From assembly GCF_017589465.1 (NCBI RefSeq), contig NZ_JAELYA010000002.1, forward strand, positions 558,001 to 622,000: a stretch of DNA of 64,000 nt, read 5' to 3'. A program made the position numbers and the translations under genes. Positions 17,790-26,167 of this stretch are shown here, piece by piece. The stretch is from Pseudomonas schmalbachii. GTDB taxonomy: Bacteria > Pseudomonadota > Gammaproteobacteria > Pseudomonadales > Pseudomonadaceae. Every line of letters begins with the position of its first letter. The stretch's first letter is position 1. Below the pieces are notes generated by a model, which was not told where the DNA came from, ran no database searches, and worked only from the letters and a program-made list of their open reading frames with translations.

Positions 17790-17955
17790 CGTGCGTCTCC
17801 TGATCAGGCAGCGGACTCCGGGACATGGCCGGAGGTCTCAACCTTTAAAGATAGTCAAGAAGCTGCGCAGTGCCAGCATTGGCGCACGATCCTTGCATCA
17901 GAAGGCGTGCTGGCGGCTAGACTGGTCGCCACCCTCTCCGCCAAGGAACCCGCCC

Positions 17956-18324
17956 ATGAGCACGCTCGGCAGCGTCGAACTGAAAGCCTTCCTCCCCGCC
18001 CGCGACTATGCGCTGTCGCAGAATTTCTACCGGGATCTCGGCTTTTCCACCGGCTCGATCTCGGACGAACTGACCTACTTCCACCACGGCGACCACTGCG
18101 CCTTCCTGCTGCAGAACTTCTACGTCAAGGAATTCGCCGAGAACCTGATGATGCACCTGCTGGTGGAGGACGTGGACGCCTGGTGGGCGAAGGTGCAGGA
18201 AGCCGACCTGGCCGGCAGGTATGGCGTGCGCTGCGGCGAGCTGCAGGACCAGCCGTGGGGCATGCGCGACTTCACCCTGAATGACCCGAGCGGGGTGTTG
18301 TGGAGGATTGCGCAGAACACCTGA
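17956..18324 (+). CDS. VOC-superfamily (glyoxalase/bleomycin-resistance-like) protein
   Basis: 122 residues from ATG 17956 with AAGGA upstream. The beta-alpha-beta-beta-beta modules are seen in LKAFLPARDYALSQNFYRDLGF and MMHLLVEDVDAWWAKVQEADL, ending DQPWGMRDFTLNDPSGVLWRI, the usual C-terminal VOC pattern with metal-site Glu/His positions partly replaced. Probably a small dioxygenase-like or binding protein; substrate unknown. It is divergent from fdnG. Confidence 0.75.
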   Translation: MSTLGSVELKAFLPARDYALSQNFYRDLGFSTGSISDELTYFHHGDHCAFLLQNFYVKEFAENLMMHLLVEDVDAWWAKVQEADLAGRYGVRCGELQDQPWGMRDFTLNDPSGVLWRIAQNT

Positions 18325-18400
18325 CGTTACCTGGGCGTAGGGTGGATCACGCTCCATCGATCCACCATGGCCGCGCATGCGGCCCCGGCTGCTGCGGAAC

Positions 18401-18482
18401 GTAGGATGGGTTGAGCTTGCGATACCCATCATTGGCGCTGCGCCTGAAACCCATGGGTATCGCTTCGCTCAACCCATCCTAC
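18401..18482. repeat. Extragenic palindrome, family C (inverted pair)
   Basis: GTAGGATGGGTTGAGCTTGC ... then ATGGGTATCGCTTCGCTCAA up to CATCCTAC form an 82-bp inverted pair between the VOC gene and rhlE. Confidence 0.7.
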
Positions 18483-18506
18483 GCGCTACCCGGATAACGC
18501 CCGTGG

Positions 18507-18610
18507 CATCGCTCCCACGCTCCTGCGTGGGAGCGCGAGGTTGGGGACGCTCCGCGTCCCAGGGCGCAGGAGCGCCGCAGGATGCGTTACCACGCGGGAG
18601 CGTGGGAACG
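18507..18610. repeat. Extragenic hairpin repeat, family F
   Basis: GCTCCCACGC TCCT GCGTGGGAGC (18511-18534) is a perfect hairpin, followed by GGACGCTCCGCGTCC and a related CACGCGGGAGCGTG arm. It abuts the 3' end of rhlE (stop at 18613-18615), where it may act as a transcript end. Confidence 0.6.
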
Positions 18611-18612
18611 AT

Positions 18613-19947
18613 TTACTTCGGCTTCTTCGCCTTCCCCGGCGCCGCCTTGGCGAAACCGGGTGCCTTGCGGATGGCCTTGACCTGCGGCTTGTCGTCGAGC
18701 AGGGCGCCGAGGTGGACGCGGCCGGGCTTACCGGCGTCCGGCACCTTCGGCTGCTTGGGTTTCTTCGGCTTCTTGATCACCTGTCCGCCAGGCGCGGTCT
18801 GCGGTACCCGGTGGTCCGGCACGAAGCCGGGTTCGTCGCGGCGCTGCAGGGTCTGGCCGATCAGCGTCTCGATGGCCGCCAGCAATTGCACCTCGTCGGC
18901 GCAGACCAGCGACACCGCCTGCCCCGTCGCCCCGGCGCGGCCGGTGCGGCCGATGCGGTGCACGTAGTCCTCGGCGACTATCGGCAGGTCGAAGTTGACC
19001 ACCAGCGGCATTTCCTCGATATCCAGCCCGCGCGCGGCGACGTCGGTGGCGACGAGGAAGTCCACCTCCCCCGCCTTGAACCGCTGCAGCGCACGCAGGC
19101 GCGACGGCTGCGGCTTGTCGCCATGGATCGAGTCGGCCGCCAGCCCTTCCTTCTGCAGCAGGCCGACCAGCTCCTCGACGCCCTTGCGGGTCTTGGCGAA
19201 CACCAGCGCCTGGCGCCAGCGGTTTTCCTGCTGCAGGTGCAGGAAGAGTTCTGCCTTGCGCTTCTTGTCCACCGTGACCAGCCATTGCTTGACTGACTTC
19301 GCAGCGGTATTGCGCGGGCTGACCTCGACGGTCAGCGGATCGCGCAGCAGCCCGTTGGCCATCTGACGGATCGCATCGGAGAAGGTCGCGGAGAACAGCA
19401 GGGTCTGGCGACGCTTCGGCAGCGCGGCGAACAGCTCGTCCAGTTCACGGGCGAAACCGAGGTCGAGCATGCGGTCGGCCTCGTCGAGCACCAGCGTCTG
19501 CAGCTGGGTGAACTTCACCGCGTTCTGCCGGTACAGGTCGAGCAGCCGCCCCGGCGTCGCCACCAGCACGTCCACGCCCTTGCGCAGCTTCATCATCTGC
19601 GGATTGATGCTGACCCCGCCGTAGGCCACGGCGGTGCGCAGCGGTACATGCTGGCCGTAGGCCTGGAAGCTGGTATGGACCTGCTCGGCCAGCTCGCGGG
19701 TCGGCACCAGCACCAGCGCGCGCGCCGAGTTGGCCGCCACCTGCGGACCTTCCTGGAGCAGCCGCTGCAACAGCGGCAGGGCGAACCCGGCGGTCTTGCC
19801 GGTGCCGGTCTGGGCGGCGGCGAGCAGGTCGCGGCCTTTCAGCACTGCGGGAATGGCCTTGGCCTGAACCGGTGTGGGCGTCTTGTAGTCGAGCCCTTCG
19901 AGGGCGCGCAGCAGGGGTTCGATCAGGCCGAGGGAGGCGAAGGTCAT
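18613..19947 (-). CDS. rhlE: DEAD-box RNA helicase RhlE
   Basis: 444 residues. All helicase motifs are in place: Q-motif region PTPVQAKAIP, Walker A AQTGTGKT, PTRELA, DEAD (VLDEADRMLD), SAT (LFSATFS), VFAKTRKGVEEL, TDVAARGLDIEEMP and HRIGRTGRAG. A basic C-terminal tail (KKPKKPKQPK and AAPGKAKKPK) would bind RNA. RhlE-type proteins act in ribosome assembly and RNA turnover. ATG 19947 is preferred over an in-frame start six codons upstream because the family begins MTFASLGL. Confidence 0.9.
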   Translation of the reverse strand: MTFASLGLIEPLLRALEGLDYKTPTPVQAKAIPAVLKGRDLLAAAQTGTGKTAGFALPLLQRLLQEGPQVAANSARALVLVPTRELAEQVHTSFQAYGQHVPLRTAVAYGGVSINPQMMKLRKGVDVLVATPGRLLDLYRQNAVKFTQLQTLVLDEADRMLDLGFARELDELFAALPKRRQTLLFSATFSDAIRQMANGLLRDPLTVEVSPRNTAAKSVKQWLVTVDKKRKAELFLHLQQENRWRQALVFAKTRKGVEELVGLLQKEGLAADSIHGDKPQPSRLRALQRFKAGEVDFLVATDVAARGLDIEEMPLVVNFDLPIVAEDYVHRIGRTGRAGATGQAVSLVCADEVQLLAAIETLIGQTLQRRDEPGFVPDHRVPQTAPGGQVIKKPKKPKQPKVPDAGKPGRVHLGALLDDKPQVKAIRKAPGFAKAAPGKAKKPK

Positions 19948-19997
19948 GGAAGGCTCGCAACGCAATACGGTGGAATGGCCCGCATTGTAGCGAACCT

Positions 19998-20077
19998 GTA
20001 GGTTGGTGCTGAGCCTGCGAAGCCCAACGCTGTGTCGCCGGCAATGTTGGGCTTCGCTGCGCTCAGCGCCAACCTAC
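19998..20077. repeat. Extragenic palindrome, family B (inverted pair)
   Basis: GTAGGTTGGTGCTGAGCCTG ... GTTGGGCTTC ... GCGCCAACCTAC, 80 bp, between the divergently placed ends of rhlE promoter side and the NYN gene 3' end. Confidence 0.75.
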
Positions 20078-20108
20078 AGAGTTCAGCCCAACCGACGGAG
20101 CGCTGGGG

Positions 20109-20585
20109 TCAGCTCTTCAGCAACAACCCGCCCTCAATCGGCACATAGCGGCTCGCCGCGCGGATCAGCGCGTGGGCAGTCAGTCCCGGCACGCCATAGG
20201 CGGTCGCCTCGACGCCCTGCGCGCGCACCCGCTCCAGCAGCAGGTCGAAATCGCCGTCGCCGGAGGCCAGCACGATCTCGTCCACCCGCGACGCCGCGTC
20301 CAGCACGTCGATGGTGATGCCGACGTCCCAGTCGCCCTTGGCCGAGCCGTCGCTGCGCTGGATGTAGGGCTTGAGCTTCACGGTGAAGCCGAGGTTGCGC
20401 AGGATCTGCTGGAACTGCTGCTGTTTCGCGTCGCCACGGTCGATGGCGTAGGCGTAGGCCTCGACGATGCGCCCGCCGCGGCTGACATCCGCCCACAGCG
20501 CGGAGTAGTTGAAGTGGCAGCCATAGGCCTGACGCACGGTGTAGTAGAGGTTCTGCACATCGGCGAACAGGGCGATGGTCTTCAA
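20109..20585 (-). CDS. NYN-domain protein (LabA/DUF88 type)
   Basis: 158 residues forming one PIN-like NYN domain: IALFADVQNLYYTVRQAYG with the first acidic residue (D9) and Asn, KGDWDVGITIDVLDAA with the second acidic cluster, and LASGDGDFDLLLERVRAQG with SGDGDF. These Asp residues bind Mg2+ in related ribonucleases, so an RNA-cleaving or RNA-processing role is likely. Target unknown. It stands alone and is divergent from the membrane protein that follows. Confidence 0.8.
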   Translation of the reverse strand: MKTIALFADVQNLYYTVRQAYGCHFNYSALWADVSRGGRIVEAYAYAIDRGDAKQQQFQQILRNLGFTVKLKPYIQRSDGSAKGDWDVGITIDVLDAASRVDEIVLASGDGDFDLLLERVRAQGVEATAYGVPGLTAHALIRAASRYVPIEGGLLLKS

Positions 20586-20761
20586 CGGGAGCTCCGCGGG
20601 GGAATTTGTGGATGGGCATTATCGCAACCTTGCGGATCACCGCCAGTCCCCGCCGACCGCCGCGCATGGCTTCGGGCCAGGCGTGCCATCGCGGCGTCGC
20701 TCTGGCCTGCCCTGCGTGCATGGTTTAGAGTCCAGAAGGACCCTGTCTGCAAGCATCCCTG

Positions 20762-21421
20762 ATGAATCCCATCTCCATTCTTCGCGACGCCTGGTATTTC
20801 TACAGCCGCCATATCGGTGCCCTGCTGCCGTTGTGCCTGCCCTGGATCGTCTTCGAATCGCTGGTCCAGCAGCAGATCAACCAGGCCTCCGGCAGCCCGC
20901 AGATCGGCCCGTGGGGGCTGGCCGCCGGGCTGGTGTTCTACCCCATCTACACCGCCAGCCTGATCCTCTACATGAGCGACCGCGGCGAAGGCCGCCAGCG
21001 CGGCATGGGCGAGCTGTGGAACGCGGCGCTGCGCCTGTGGCCGGCGTTCGCCCTGCTCTCGGCACTGACCTCGCTGCTGATCGTGATCGGCCTGTCGCTG
21101 CTGATCCTCCCGGGCATCTACGTGATGATCAAACTGGCCTTCGCCGAATTCCTCCTGATCGGCAACGGCCTGCGCCCCATCGATGCCATGCGCGAAAGCT
21201 TCCGCCGCACCAACGGGCACTTCTTCCTGCTGCTGCTCACCGCCCTGGCGATCCTGATGCCGGTGTGGCTGGCGGACGGCTGGGTCACCCAGGTCAGCCA
21301 GGAGTCGCCGCTGTATGCGGTGCTGCTCAACTCGATCAGCGGCTTCTTCCAGCTGCTGCTGACGGTCGCGGCCTACCGCATCTTCATCCTCTGCCCCGAC
21401 GAAGAACTGCCCCCGGCCTGA
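20762..21421 (+). CDS. YciC-family inner-membrane protein
   Basis: 219 residues with about five or six hydrophobic segments, for example IGALLPLCLPWIVFESLV, GLAAGLVFYPIYTASLILYM, PAFALLSALTSLLIVIGLSLLILPGIYV (longer run split by a Pro-Gly turn) and FFLLLLTALAILMPVWLADG. The arrangement and the ILPGIYVMIKLAFAEF segment fit the UPF0259/YciC family, of unknown function. No signal peptide. Confidence 0.7.
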   Translation: MNPISILRDAWYFYSRHIGALLPLCLPWIVFESLVQQQINQASGSPQIGPWGLAAGLVFYPIYTASLILYMSDRGEGRQRGMGELWNAALRLWPAFALLSALTSLLIVIGLSLLILPGIYVMIKLAFAEFLLIGNGLRPIDAMRESFRRTNGHFFLLLLTALAILMPVWLADGWVTQVSQESPLYAVLLNSISGFFQLLLTVAAYRIFILCPDEELPPA

Positions 21422-21477
21422 CGAGCTCTACATCGAGCCCCACAAACATTGATTGGCAGGTATCGCCACGCCCGACC

Positions 21478-21507
21478 GTAGGATGGGTTGAGCAAAGCGA
21501 TACCCAT
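21478..21507. repeat. Extragenic repeat, family C (single arm)
   Basis: GTAGGATGGGTTGAGCAAAG then CGATACCCAT, between the convergent YciC-like and SDR genes. Confidence 0.65.
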
Positions 21508-21531
21508 CAATCCCCCCGCCACCGCCGCACC

Positions 21532-22371
21532 TCACAACTTGCCCGGCTTCAACCCCGACATCTTTGGCACCAGCAGCTTCTCGAACAGCCGCGGGAAGAA
21601 GCGCGCGAGGATGCGTGCGCGCCAGTTGACGTTGGACAGGATCAGCAGGCGCTTGCGCCGCAGCGCGCCCTGGTAGATCGCCTCGGCCACGTCGCGCGGC
21701 GAGGCCACTTCGCTGCCGAGCACCGAGGCCGGCTGGCGGATCACCGAGCCGTCGCCGACCAGCGCGTTCTTGCGCAGGTCGGTGGCGGTGAAGCCCGGGC
21801 AAACCAGAGTGATCGCCACGCCGCTGCCGTCGATCTCCATCCGCAGCGTGTCGAACAACCCGTGCAGCGCGTGCTTGCTGGCGTTGTAGGCGCTGCGGTA
21901 GAGCAGCGGCGCGAAGCCGGTCAGCGAGCTGAGCACGATGATCTGCCCCTGCCGCGCCAGCAGGCTGGGCAGCGCCGCCTGGGTGCAATGCAGGGCGCCG
22001 TAGAAATTCACCGACATCACCCGCTGGAACACCGCCAGATCGGTGTCGGCGAACAGGCTGCGGTGAGTGATGCCGGCGTTGTTGACCAGCACGTCGATGC
22101 CGCCGAAACGCTCGACCGCCAGCACCACCGCGCGCTGCACCGCCTCGGCGTCGGCCACGTCGCAGCGCAGGCCGAGCGCCTCGACGTTGAGGTGCTGCTG
22201 CAGGTGCTGCACCAGGCTGTCCAGCGCGGACTGGTCGAGATCGAGGATCACCAGCTTCGCTCCGGACTGGGCGAAACGCAGCACCAGCGCCCGGCCGATC
22301 CCCGAACAGCCGCCGGTGACCAGCACGACCTTGTGCAGGAAGACCTTGCTGGAGAAGACCTTGCGTTGCAT
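21532..22371 (-). CDS. Short-chain dehydrogenase/reductase
   Basis: 279 residues of the classical SDR fold: VVLVTGGCSGIGRALVLRFA (TGxxxGIG NAD(P)-binding), VLVNNAGI (NNAG), serine in VLSSLTG, and catalytic YNASKHAL (YxxxK). After the core, a C-terminal part (LILSNVNWRARILARFFP) is basic and hydrophobic. ATG 22371 is preferred because GAGGTG lies six bases upstream; a GTG three codons earlier is also possible. It starts 10 bases after the CDGSH gene ends, so the two are likely one transcript. Substrate unknown, possibly lipid-like. Confidence 0.82.
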   Translation of the reverse strand: MQRKVFSSKVFLHKVVLVTGGCSGIGRALVLRFAQSGAKLVILDLDQSALDSLVQHLQQHLNVEALGLRCDVADAEAVQRAVVLAVERFGGIDVLVNNAGITHRSLFADTDLAVFQRVMSVNFYGALHCTQAALPSLLARQGQIIVLSSLTGFAPLLYRSAYNASKHALHGLFDTLRMEIDGSGVAITLVCPGFTATDLRKNALVGDGSVIRQPASVLGSEVASPRDVAEAIYQGALRRKRLLILSNVNWRARILARFFPRLFEKLLVPKMSGLKPGKL

Positions 22372-22381
22372 CCGGAGCACC

Positions 22382-22621
22382 TCACAGGGTGTTGTGGGTT
22401 CCGTCGCAGAACGGCTGCGTCGCGGTGTGCTTGCAGCCGCAGAAGTACAGCACGTCGTCCCGCTCGGCGTGGAACTTCAGCGGGCGGATATCGGTGCCCT
22501 TGTGTGAGCCGTCGCAGAACGGCTGGGTCGCGCTGCGCCCGCAACGGCACCAGAAATAATCCTCGCCGGCAGTTACCGCCACCTCGTAGGGACCGCGCTG
22601 GGCGACCATGGGTTCGGTCAT
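22382..22621 (-). CDS. Two-domain CDGSH iron-sulfur protein
   Basis: 79 residues with two CDGSH motifs, CRCGRSATQPFCDGSH and CGCKHTATQPFCDGTH. Each gives the three-Cys one-His site that binds a [2Fe-2S] cluster (mitoNEET-like). Such small proteins act in redox sensing or cluster transfer. ATG 22621 starts MTEPMVAQRGPYEV; the in-frame start 11 codons earlier is less typical. It is cotranscribed with the SDR gene downstream. Confidence 0.87.
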   Translation of the reverse strand: MTEPMVAQRGPYEVAVTAGEDYFWCRCGRSATQPFCDGSHKGTDIRPLKFHAERDDVLYFCGCKHTATQPFCDGTHNTL

Positions 22622-22730
22622 GCTGCTGCCCTCTGCTGGCGCTCGCGCATTCATGCCGCAGGGAATCCCGGGTGAAATACGCGGTCGCAGCCTCTATGCT
22701 CTCGTCCAACAAAGCATAGCCCTGGAATCC

Positions 22731-23819
22731 ATGAGCCTGTCCCGATCGCTACGTGTCGTACTGCTGGCCCTGCTCCTCGCCATCGCCTCCCTGGCCGCCC
22801 TCGCCTACCTGCTCGCCTGGCACCCCGCCGCACGGGAAGACGTGACACCCATGTGCCGCGCCCAGGCGCCGCAGTTGCAGCCCGGGCAGGCATTGAAGGT
22901 GATGACCTGGAATATCCAGTTCCTCGCCGGCAAGCGCTACGTGTTCTGGAACGACCTGCCGGATGCCACCGGGCCGGACGAGAAACCCACCGCCGAGGAC
23001 ATCGCCTACACCCTCGACGAAGTGGTGCGGGTGATCCGCGACGAGGCGCCCGACGTGCTGTTGCTGCAGGATGTCGACGACGGCGCCATCGCCACCGGCT
23101 ACCAGGACCAGCAGGCGCTGCTCGCCGAACGCCTGGCCGATCTCTACCCGTGCAGCGCCCAGGCGTTCGACTGGAAGTCGAGCTTCAATCCCGATCCGCA
23201 CGTGCTCGGCCGCGTCGGCCGCAAGCTGGTCACCTTCAGCCGCTTCCAGATCGCCAGCGCAGAGCGCCTGTCCCTGCTGCATCACGAAGGCATCCCGCTG
23301 GCGCGGCTGTTCGCCCGGCAGCCGGCGCTGCTGCACACCCAACTGGCGATTCGCGGCGGCAAGACCCTCAACGTGCTGAACACCCGTCTGCAACGCCCAC
23401 GCAGCAAGGCCAACGACCATCCGCAGCAGCAGATCAGCGTGCTGGAAAAGCATCTGGAGAGGCTGCAGGCCGCCCACACGCCCTGGCTGCTCGGCGGCGA
23501 CTTCGGCCTGCTGCCGCTGGGCCAGTACCCCTACCTGCCGGAAGTGCTGCGCCGGCCGTACCGCGCCAACAGCGAGCTGAACCTGCTGGCCGCCCGCTAC
23601 CCGATGATCCCCTCCCTGCCGGAAGCCAGCGGCGCCGACCAGCAGAACTGGTACACCCACTTCCCCAACGACCCACGGGTGAACAAGCCGGACCGCACCC
23701 TCGACTACCTGTTCTACAGCCCGTCGATCAGCCGGCTCGAAGCGGCGGTGCGCAGCGAGGATACGCTGCGGATTTCCAACCATCTGCCGCTGACGGCGCG
23801 GTTGTTGTTGCCGCATTGA
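22731..23819 (+). CDS. Endonuclease/exonuclease/phosphatase-family protein, membrane-anchored
   Basis: 362 residues. An N-terminal helix (LRVVLLALLLAIASLAALAY) suggests a signal anchor. The EEP fold is seen in VMTWNIQFLAGKRY (Asn of the metal site), APDVLLLQDVDD, LLGGDFGLLP (GDF, in place of GDFN), DRTLDYLFY (D..LDY) and ISNHLPLTARL (SNHxP, catalytic His). It probably hydrolyses a phosphodiester outside the cytoplasm; substrate unknown. The last ordinary gene before the hrpB accessory region. Confidence 0.8.
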   Translation: MSLSRSLRVVLLALLLAIASLAALAYLLAWHPAAREDVTPMCRAQAPQLQPGQALKVMTWNIQFLAGKRYVFWNDLPDATGPDEKPTAEDIAYTLDEVVRVIRDEAPDVLLLQDVDDGAIATGYQDQQALLAERLADLYPCSAQAFDWKSSFNPDPHVLGRVGRKLVTFSRFQIASAERLSLLHHEGIPLARLFARQPALLHTQLAIRGGKTLNVLNTRLQRPRSKANDHPQQQISVLEKHLERLQAAHTPWLLGGDFGLLPLGQYPYLPEVLRRPYRANSELNLLAARYPMIPSLPEASGADQQNWYTHFPNDPRVNKPDRTLDYLFYSPSISRLEAAVRSEDTLRISNHLPLTARLLLPH

Positions 23820-23840
23820 GTCCGGCGCTCTACCGCACCT

Positions 23841-23932
23841 GTAGGAGCCAGCTTGCTGGCGATCCGAGGTTTCCTTCCGGGTACGGCGTTGCCGGTGAGC
23901 ACGGTTGATCGCCAGCAAGCTGGCTCCTACAG
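23841..23932. repeat. Extragenic palindrome, family D (inverted pair)
   Basis: GTAGGAGCCAGCTTGCTGGC ... GCCAGCAAGCTGGCTCCTAC, two near-perfect inverted arms about 50 bases apart. Confidence 0.75.
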
Positions 23933-23948
23933 GTTTGGAGTTGCGGAT

Positions 23949-24071
23949 TACTTCCTCGGCTTCGCCCGGGCCGTCGGTTCGGCGATCAATGGATCATCCG
24001 GCCAGTAATGCACGGATACCTGCCCTTCAGGTCCTGCATCACCTGCACCGGCCGCTGCGCCGACAACAGAC
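23949..24071 (-). pseudogene. hrpB: Decayed 3' end of hrpB (native tail remnant)
   Basis: On the minus strand this reads LLSAQRPVQVMQ then DLKGRYP and, after a one-base shift, HYWPDDPLIAEPTARAKPRK and a stop, matching the end of the intact hrpB at 28220-28395. About 45 bases are missing between two copies of CAGATCC/CAGGTCC, as expected from slippage between short repeats. It lies next to the EEP gene, where I would expect hrpB to end in an undisturbed chromosome. It is higher in GC than the tail of the intact gene. Confidence 0.75.
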
Positions 24072-24072
24072 C

Positions 24073-24104
24073 GTAGGTTGGCGCTGAGCGCAGCGAAGCC
24101 CAAC
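24073..24104. repeat. Extragenic repeat, family B (half-unit)
   Basis: GTAGGTTGGCGCTGAGCGCA then GCGAAGCCCAAC, directly touching the hrpB tail remnant, so the repeat marks the remnant's broken end. Confidence 0.65.
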
Positions 24105-24151
24105 GACTACTGCCCGACAAAAGTTGGACCTTGCGGGTTGGCATGGGTCGC

Positions 24152-25252
24152 TCAGTTCGTGGCGGTCTTGAAGGTGGTCCAGGCGCGCATCCGCGCGCGC
24201 ATTTCGCGCTGGGGGATGTCCTTGCCGGGGATCAGCCGCGCGTAGGTGGCCTCGTCGACGTAGATGTCCGGGTTGTTGCGCATGTCGTCGTTGACCATCG
24301 GTCGTGCCTTGGCGCTGGAGGTGGGATAGCCGGTGGTATTGCTGATCGCCGCCATGTTCTGCGGGCGCATGATGAAGTTGATCAGCGCGTAGGCGTACTC
24401 CGGGTGACGAGCGTCCACCGGGATGGCCATGGTGTCCATCCACACGGTGGTGCCTTCGCGGGGAATGCGGTACTGGAAGCGCAGCGGCTTGCCGGCTTCG
24501 TTGGCGGCGCGCTGGGCCTGGGTCATGTCGCCGCTGTAGCCCAGCGACAGGCAGATATCGCCATTGAGCAACTGGGTGACCGGCTGCGACTGGAACTTGC
24601 GGATGTAGGGCTTGATGCCCTTGAGCAGAGCTACCGCCTCGGCGAGGTCTTCAGGCCTGGCGCTGCGCGGATCGTGGCCCAGGTAGTGCAGCACCACGGC
24701 GAGGACTTCGTCGGGCGAGTCGATCATGGAGATGCCGCAGTCGGCGAACTTCGACGCCAGTTCCGGCTTGAAGAGCAGGTCCAGGCTGTCGACCGGAGCA
24801 CTGGGCAGGCGCTTGTCGATCATCGCCTGGTTGTAGGTCAGGCCGATGGTGCCCCAGGTGTACGGCACCGTCGCATCGCGAGAAATCGAATAGCGCGACT
24901 GCAGCTTGCGCAGCCCCGGCTCGATCTCATCCAGGTGTTCCAGCTTGCCCTGGTCAAGCTTCTGCAGCGCACCGGCGCGCATCAGGCGCTCGGCCACGGT
25001 GTCGCCGGGGAAGATCAGGTCGTAGCCGCTGTTGCCGGACATCATCTTGGCTTCCAGCGTCTCGCTGCTGTCCATCACGTCGTAGATGACCCGAATGCCG
25101 GTTTCCCTGGTGAAGTTGGCCAGTGTGTCCGGGGCGAAATAGTCCGCCCAGTTGTACAGGCGCAGGAGCTTTTCCTCGGCCTGGGCGGCGAACTGGGCAC
25201 AGCCCAGGCCGAGGCCCAGCGAGACGATCAGGAGTTTCTTCATCGCGTTCAT
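24152..25252 (-). CDS. Periplasmic polyamine-binding protein (PotF/SpuD-like)
   Basis: 366 residues. A signal peptide ending near FAAQA is followed by EEKLLRLYNWADYFAPDTL, the start of putrescine/spermidine-binding proteins (PotF/SpuD/SpuE), with FTRETGIRVIYDVMDSSETL and the typical IPREGTTVWMDTMAIP. It captures a polyamine for an ABC transporter, but no permease or ATPase gene lies here, so it must share one. It starts two bases after aguB, in the order aguA-aguB-binding protein. In P. aeruginosa PAO1 a similar gene lies near aguBA. Agmatine is a likely ligand, by context only. Confidence 0.87.
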   Translation of the reverse strand: MNAMKKLLIVSLGLGLGCAQFAAQAEEKLLRLYNWADYFAPDTLANFTRETGIRVIYDVMDSSETLEAKMMSGNSGYDLIFPGDTVAERLMRAGALQKLDQGKLEHLDEIEPGLRKLQSRYSISRDATVPYTWGTIGLTYNQAMIDKRLPSAPVDSLDLLFKPELASKFADCGISMIDSPDEVLAVVLHYLGHDPRSARPEDLAEAVALLKGIKPYIRKFQSQPVTQLLNGDICLSLGYSGDMTQAQRAANEAGKPLRFQYRIPREGTTVWMDTMAIPVDARHPEYAYALINFIMRPQNMAAISNTTGYPTSSAKARPMVNDDMRNNPDIYVDEATYARLIPGKDIPQREMRARMRAWTTFKTATN

Positions 25253-25254
25253 GT

Positions 25255-26163
25255 TCAGGCTCCCTGGCGCTGCCAGTGGTTGTGCGGGTGACGACCATCA
25301 AGACCCAGCAGCGGGCCGTACATTTCCGGGCGGCGGTCACGGTAGATGCCCCAGCTCAGGCGTTCCTCACGCATGGCGTCGAGGTCCAGCGTCTGCACCA
25401 GCACGCCGGTGGAGTCGCGGTCGGCTTCGGCCAGCAGCGCGCCCTTGTGGTCGGTGATGAAGGACGAGCCGTAGAAACGCATGCGCAGCTCCGGGTCGGT
25501 CGTCGCGACCTCCTCGCCCACCCGGTTGGCGGCGATCACCGGGAGGATGTTGGCGGCGGCGTGGCCACGCTGGGCCAGTTGCCAGTGGTCGCGGGAATCC
25601 AGCGCCGCGGCGCCGGGCTCGGAACCGATGGCGGTGGGATACAGCAGCACCTCGGCACCCATCAGCGCCAGGCACCGCGCCGTTTCCGGGAACCACTGAT
25701 CCCAGCAGATGCCCACGCCGATGCGGCCGAAAGCGGTGTCCCAGACGCGGAACCCGGTATCGCCGGGGCTGAAGTACTCCTTCTCCTGGTAGCCGATGGC
25801 GTTGGGGATGTGCGTCTTGCGGTACACCCCCAGCAGGCGCCCGTCGGCGTCGGCCACCGCCAGCGAGTTGAAGCAGGCGTTGCCGGCCCGCTCGAACCAG
25901 CTCAGCGGCAATACCACGCCCAGTTCCCGGGCGAGGTCGGCGAAGCGTTTCAGGACTCGGCTCTGCGCATATTCCTCAGCCAGCGCGAGGTGCTTGTGAT
26001 CCTGCTCGATGCAGAAGTACGGCGTGGCGAACAGCTCCTGCAGGAGGATCAGTTGCGCGCCCCGGGCGGCAGCCTCGCGCACCAGCCGTTCGGCCTCGTC
26101 GAGGTTGCCTTGCAGATCCCAGCTGCAGGGAAACTGGGTGGTGGCGACAGTCAGCAGGCTCAT
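25255..26163 (-). CDS. aguB: N-carbamoylputrescine amidohydrolase
   Basis: 302 residues of the nitrilase superfamily. It hydrolyses N-carbamoylputrescine to putrescine, CO2 and ammonia, the second step of the agmatine deiminase path. The Glu-Lys-Cys triad is visible in LILLQELFATPYF (E43), VYRKTHIPNAIGYQEKEYF (Lys) and VGICWDQWFPE (Cys). Starts four bases after aguA. About ten residues longer at the C-terminus than the PAO1 protein as I remember it. Confidence 0.92.
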   Translation of the reverse strand: MSLLTVATTQFPCSWDLQGNLDEAERLVREAAARGAQLILLQELFATPYFCIEQDHKHLALAEEYAQSRVLKRFADLARELGVVLPLSWFERAGNACFNSLAVADADGRLLGVYRKTHIPNAIGYQEKEYFSPGDTGFRVWDTAFGRIGVGICWDQWFPETARCLALMGAEVLLYPTAIGSEPGAAALDSRDHWQLAQRGHAAANILPVIAANRVGEEVATTDPELRMRFYGSSFITDHKGALLAEADRDSTGVLVQTLDLDAMREERLSWGIYRDRRPEMYGPLLGLDGRHPHNHWQRQGA

Positions 26164-26167
26164 CGTC

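Larger units (their letters stand above)
23820..24151. other. Spacer with repeats and decayed hrpB 3' end
   Basis: 332 bases with no intact gene: a family D inverted pair (23841-23932), the hrpB tail remnant (23949-24071) and a family B half (24073-24104). Confidence 0.6.
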
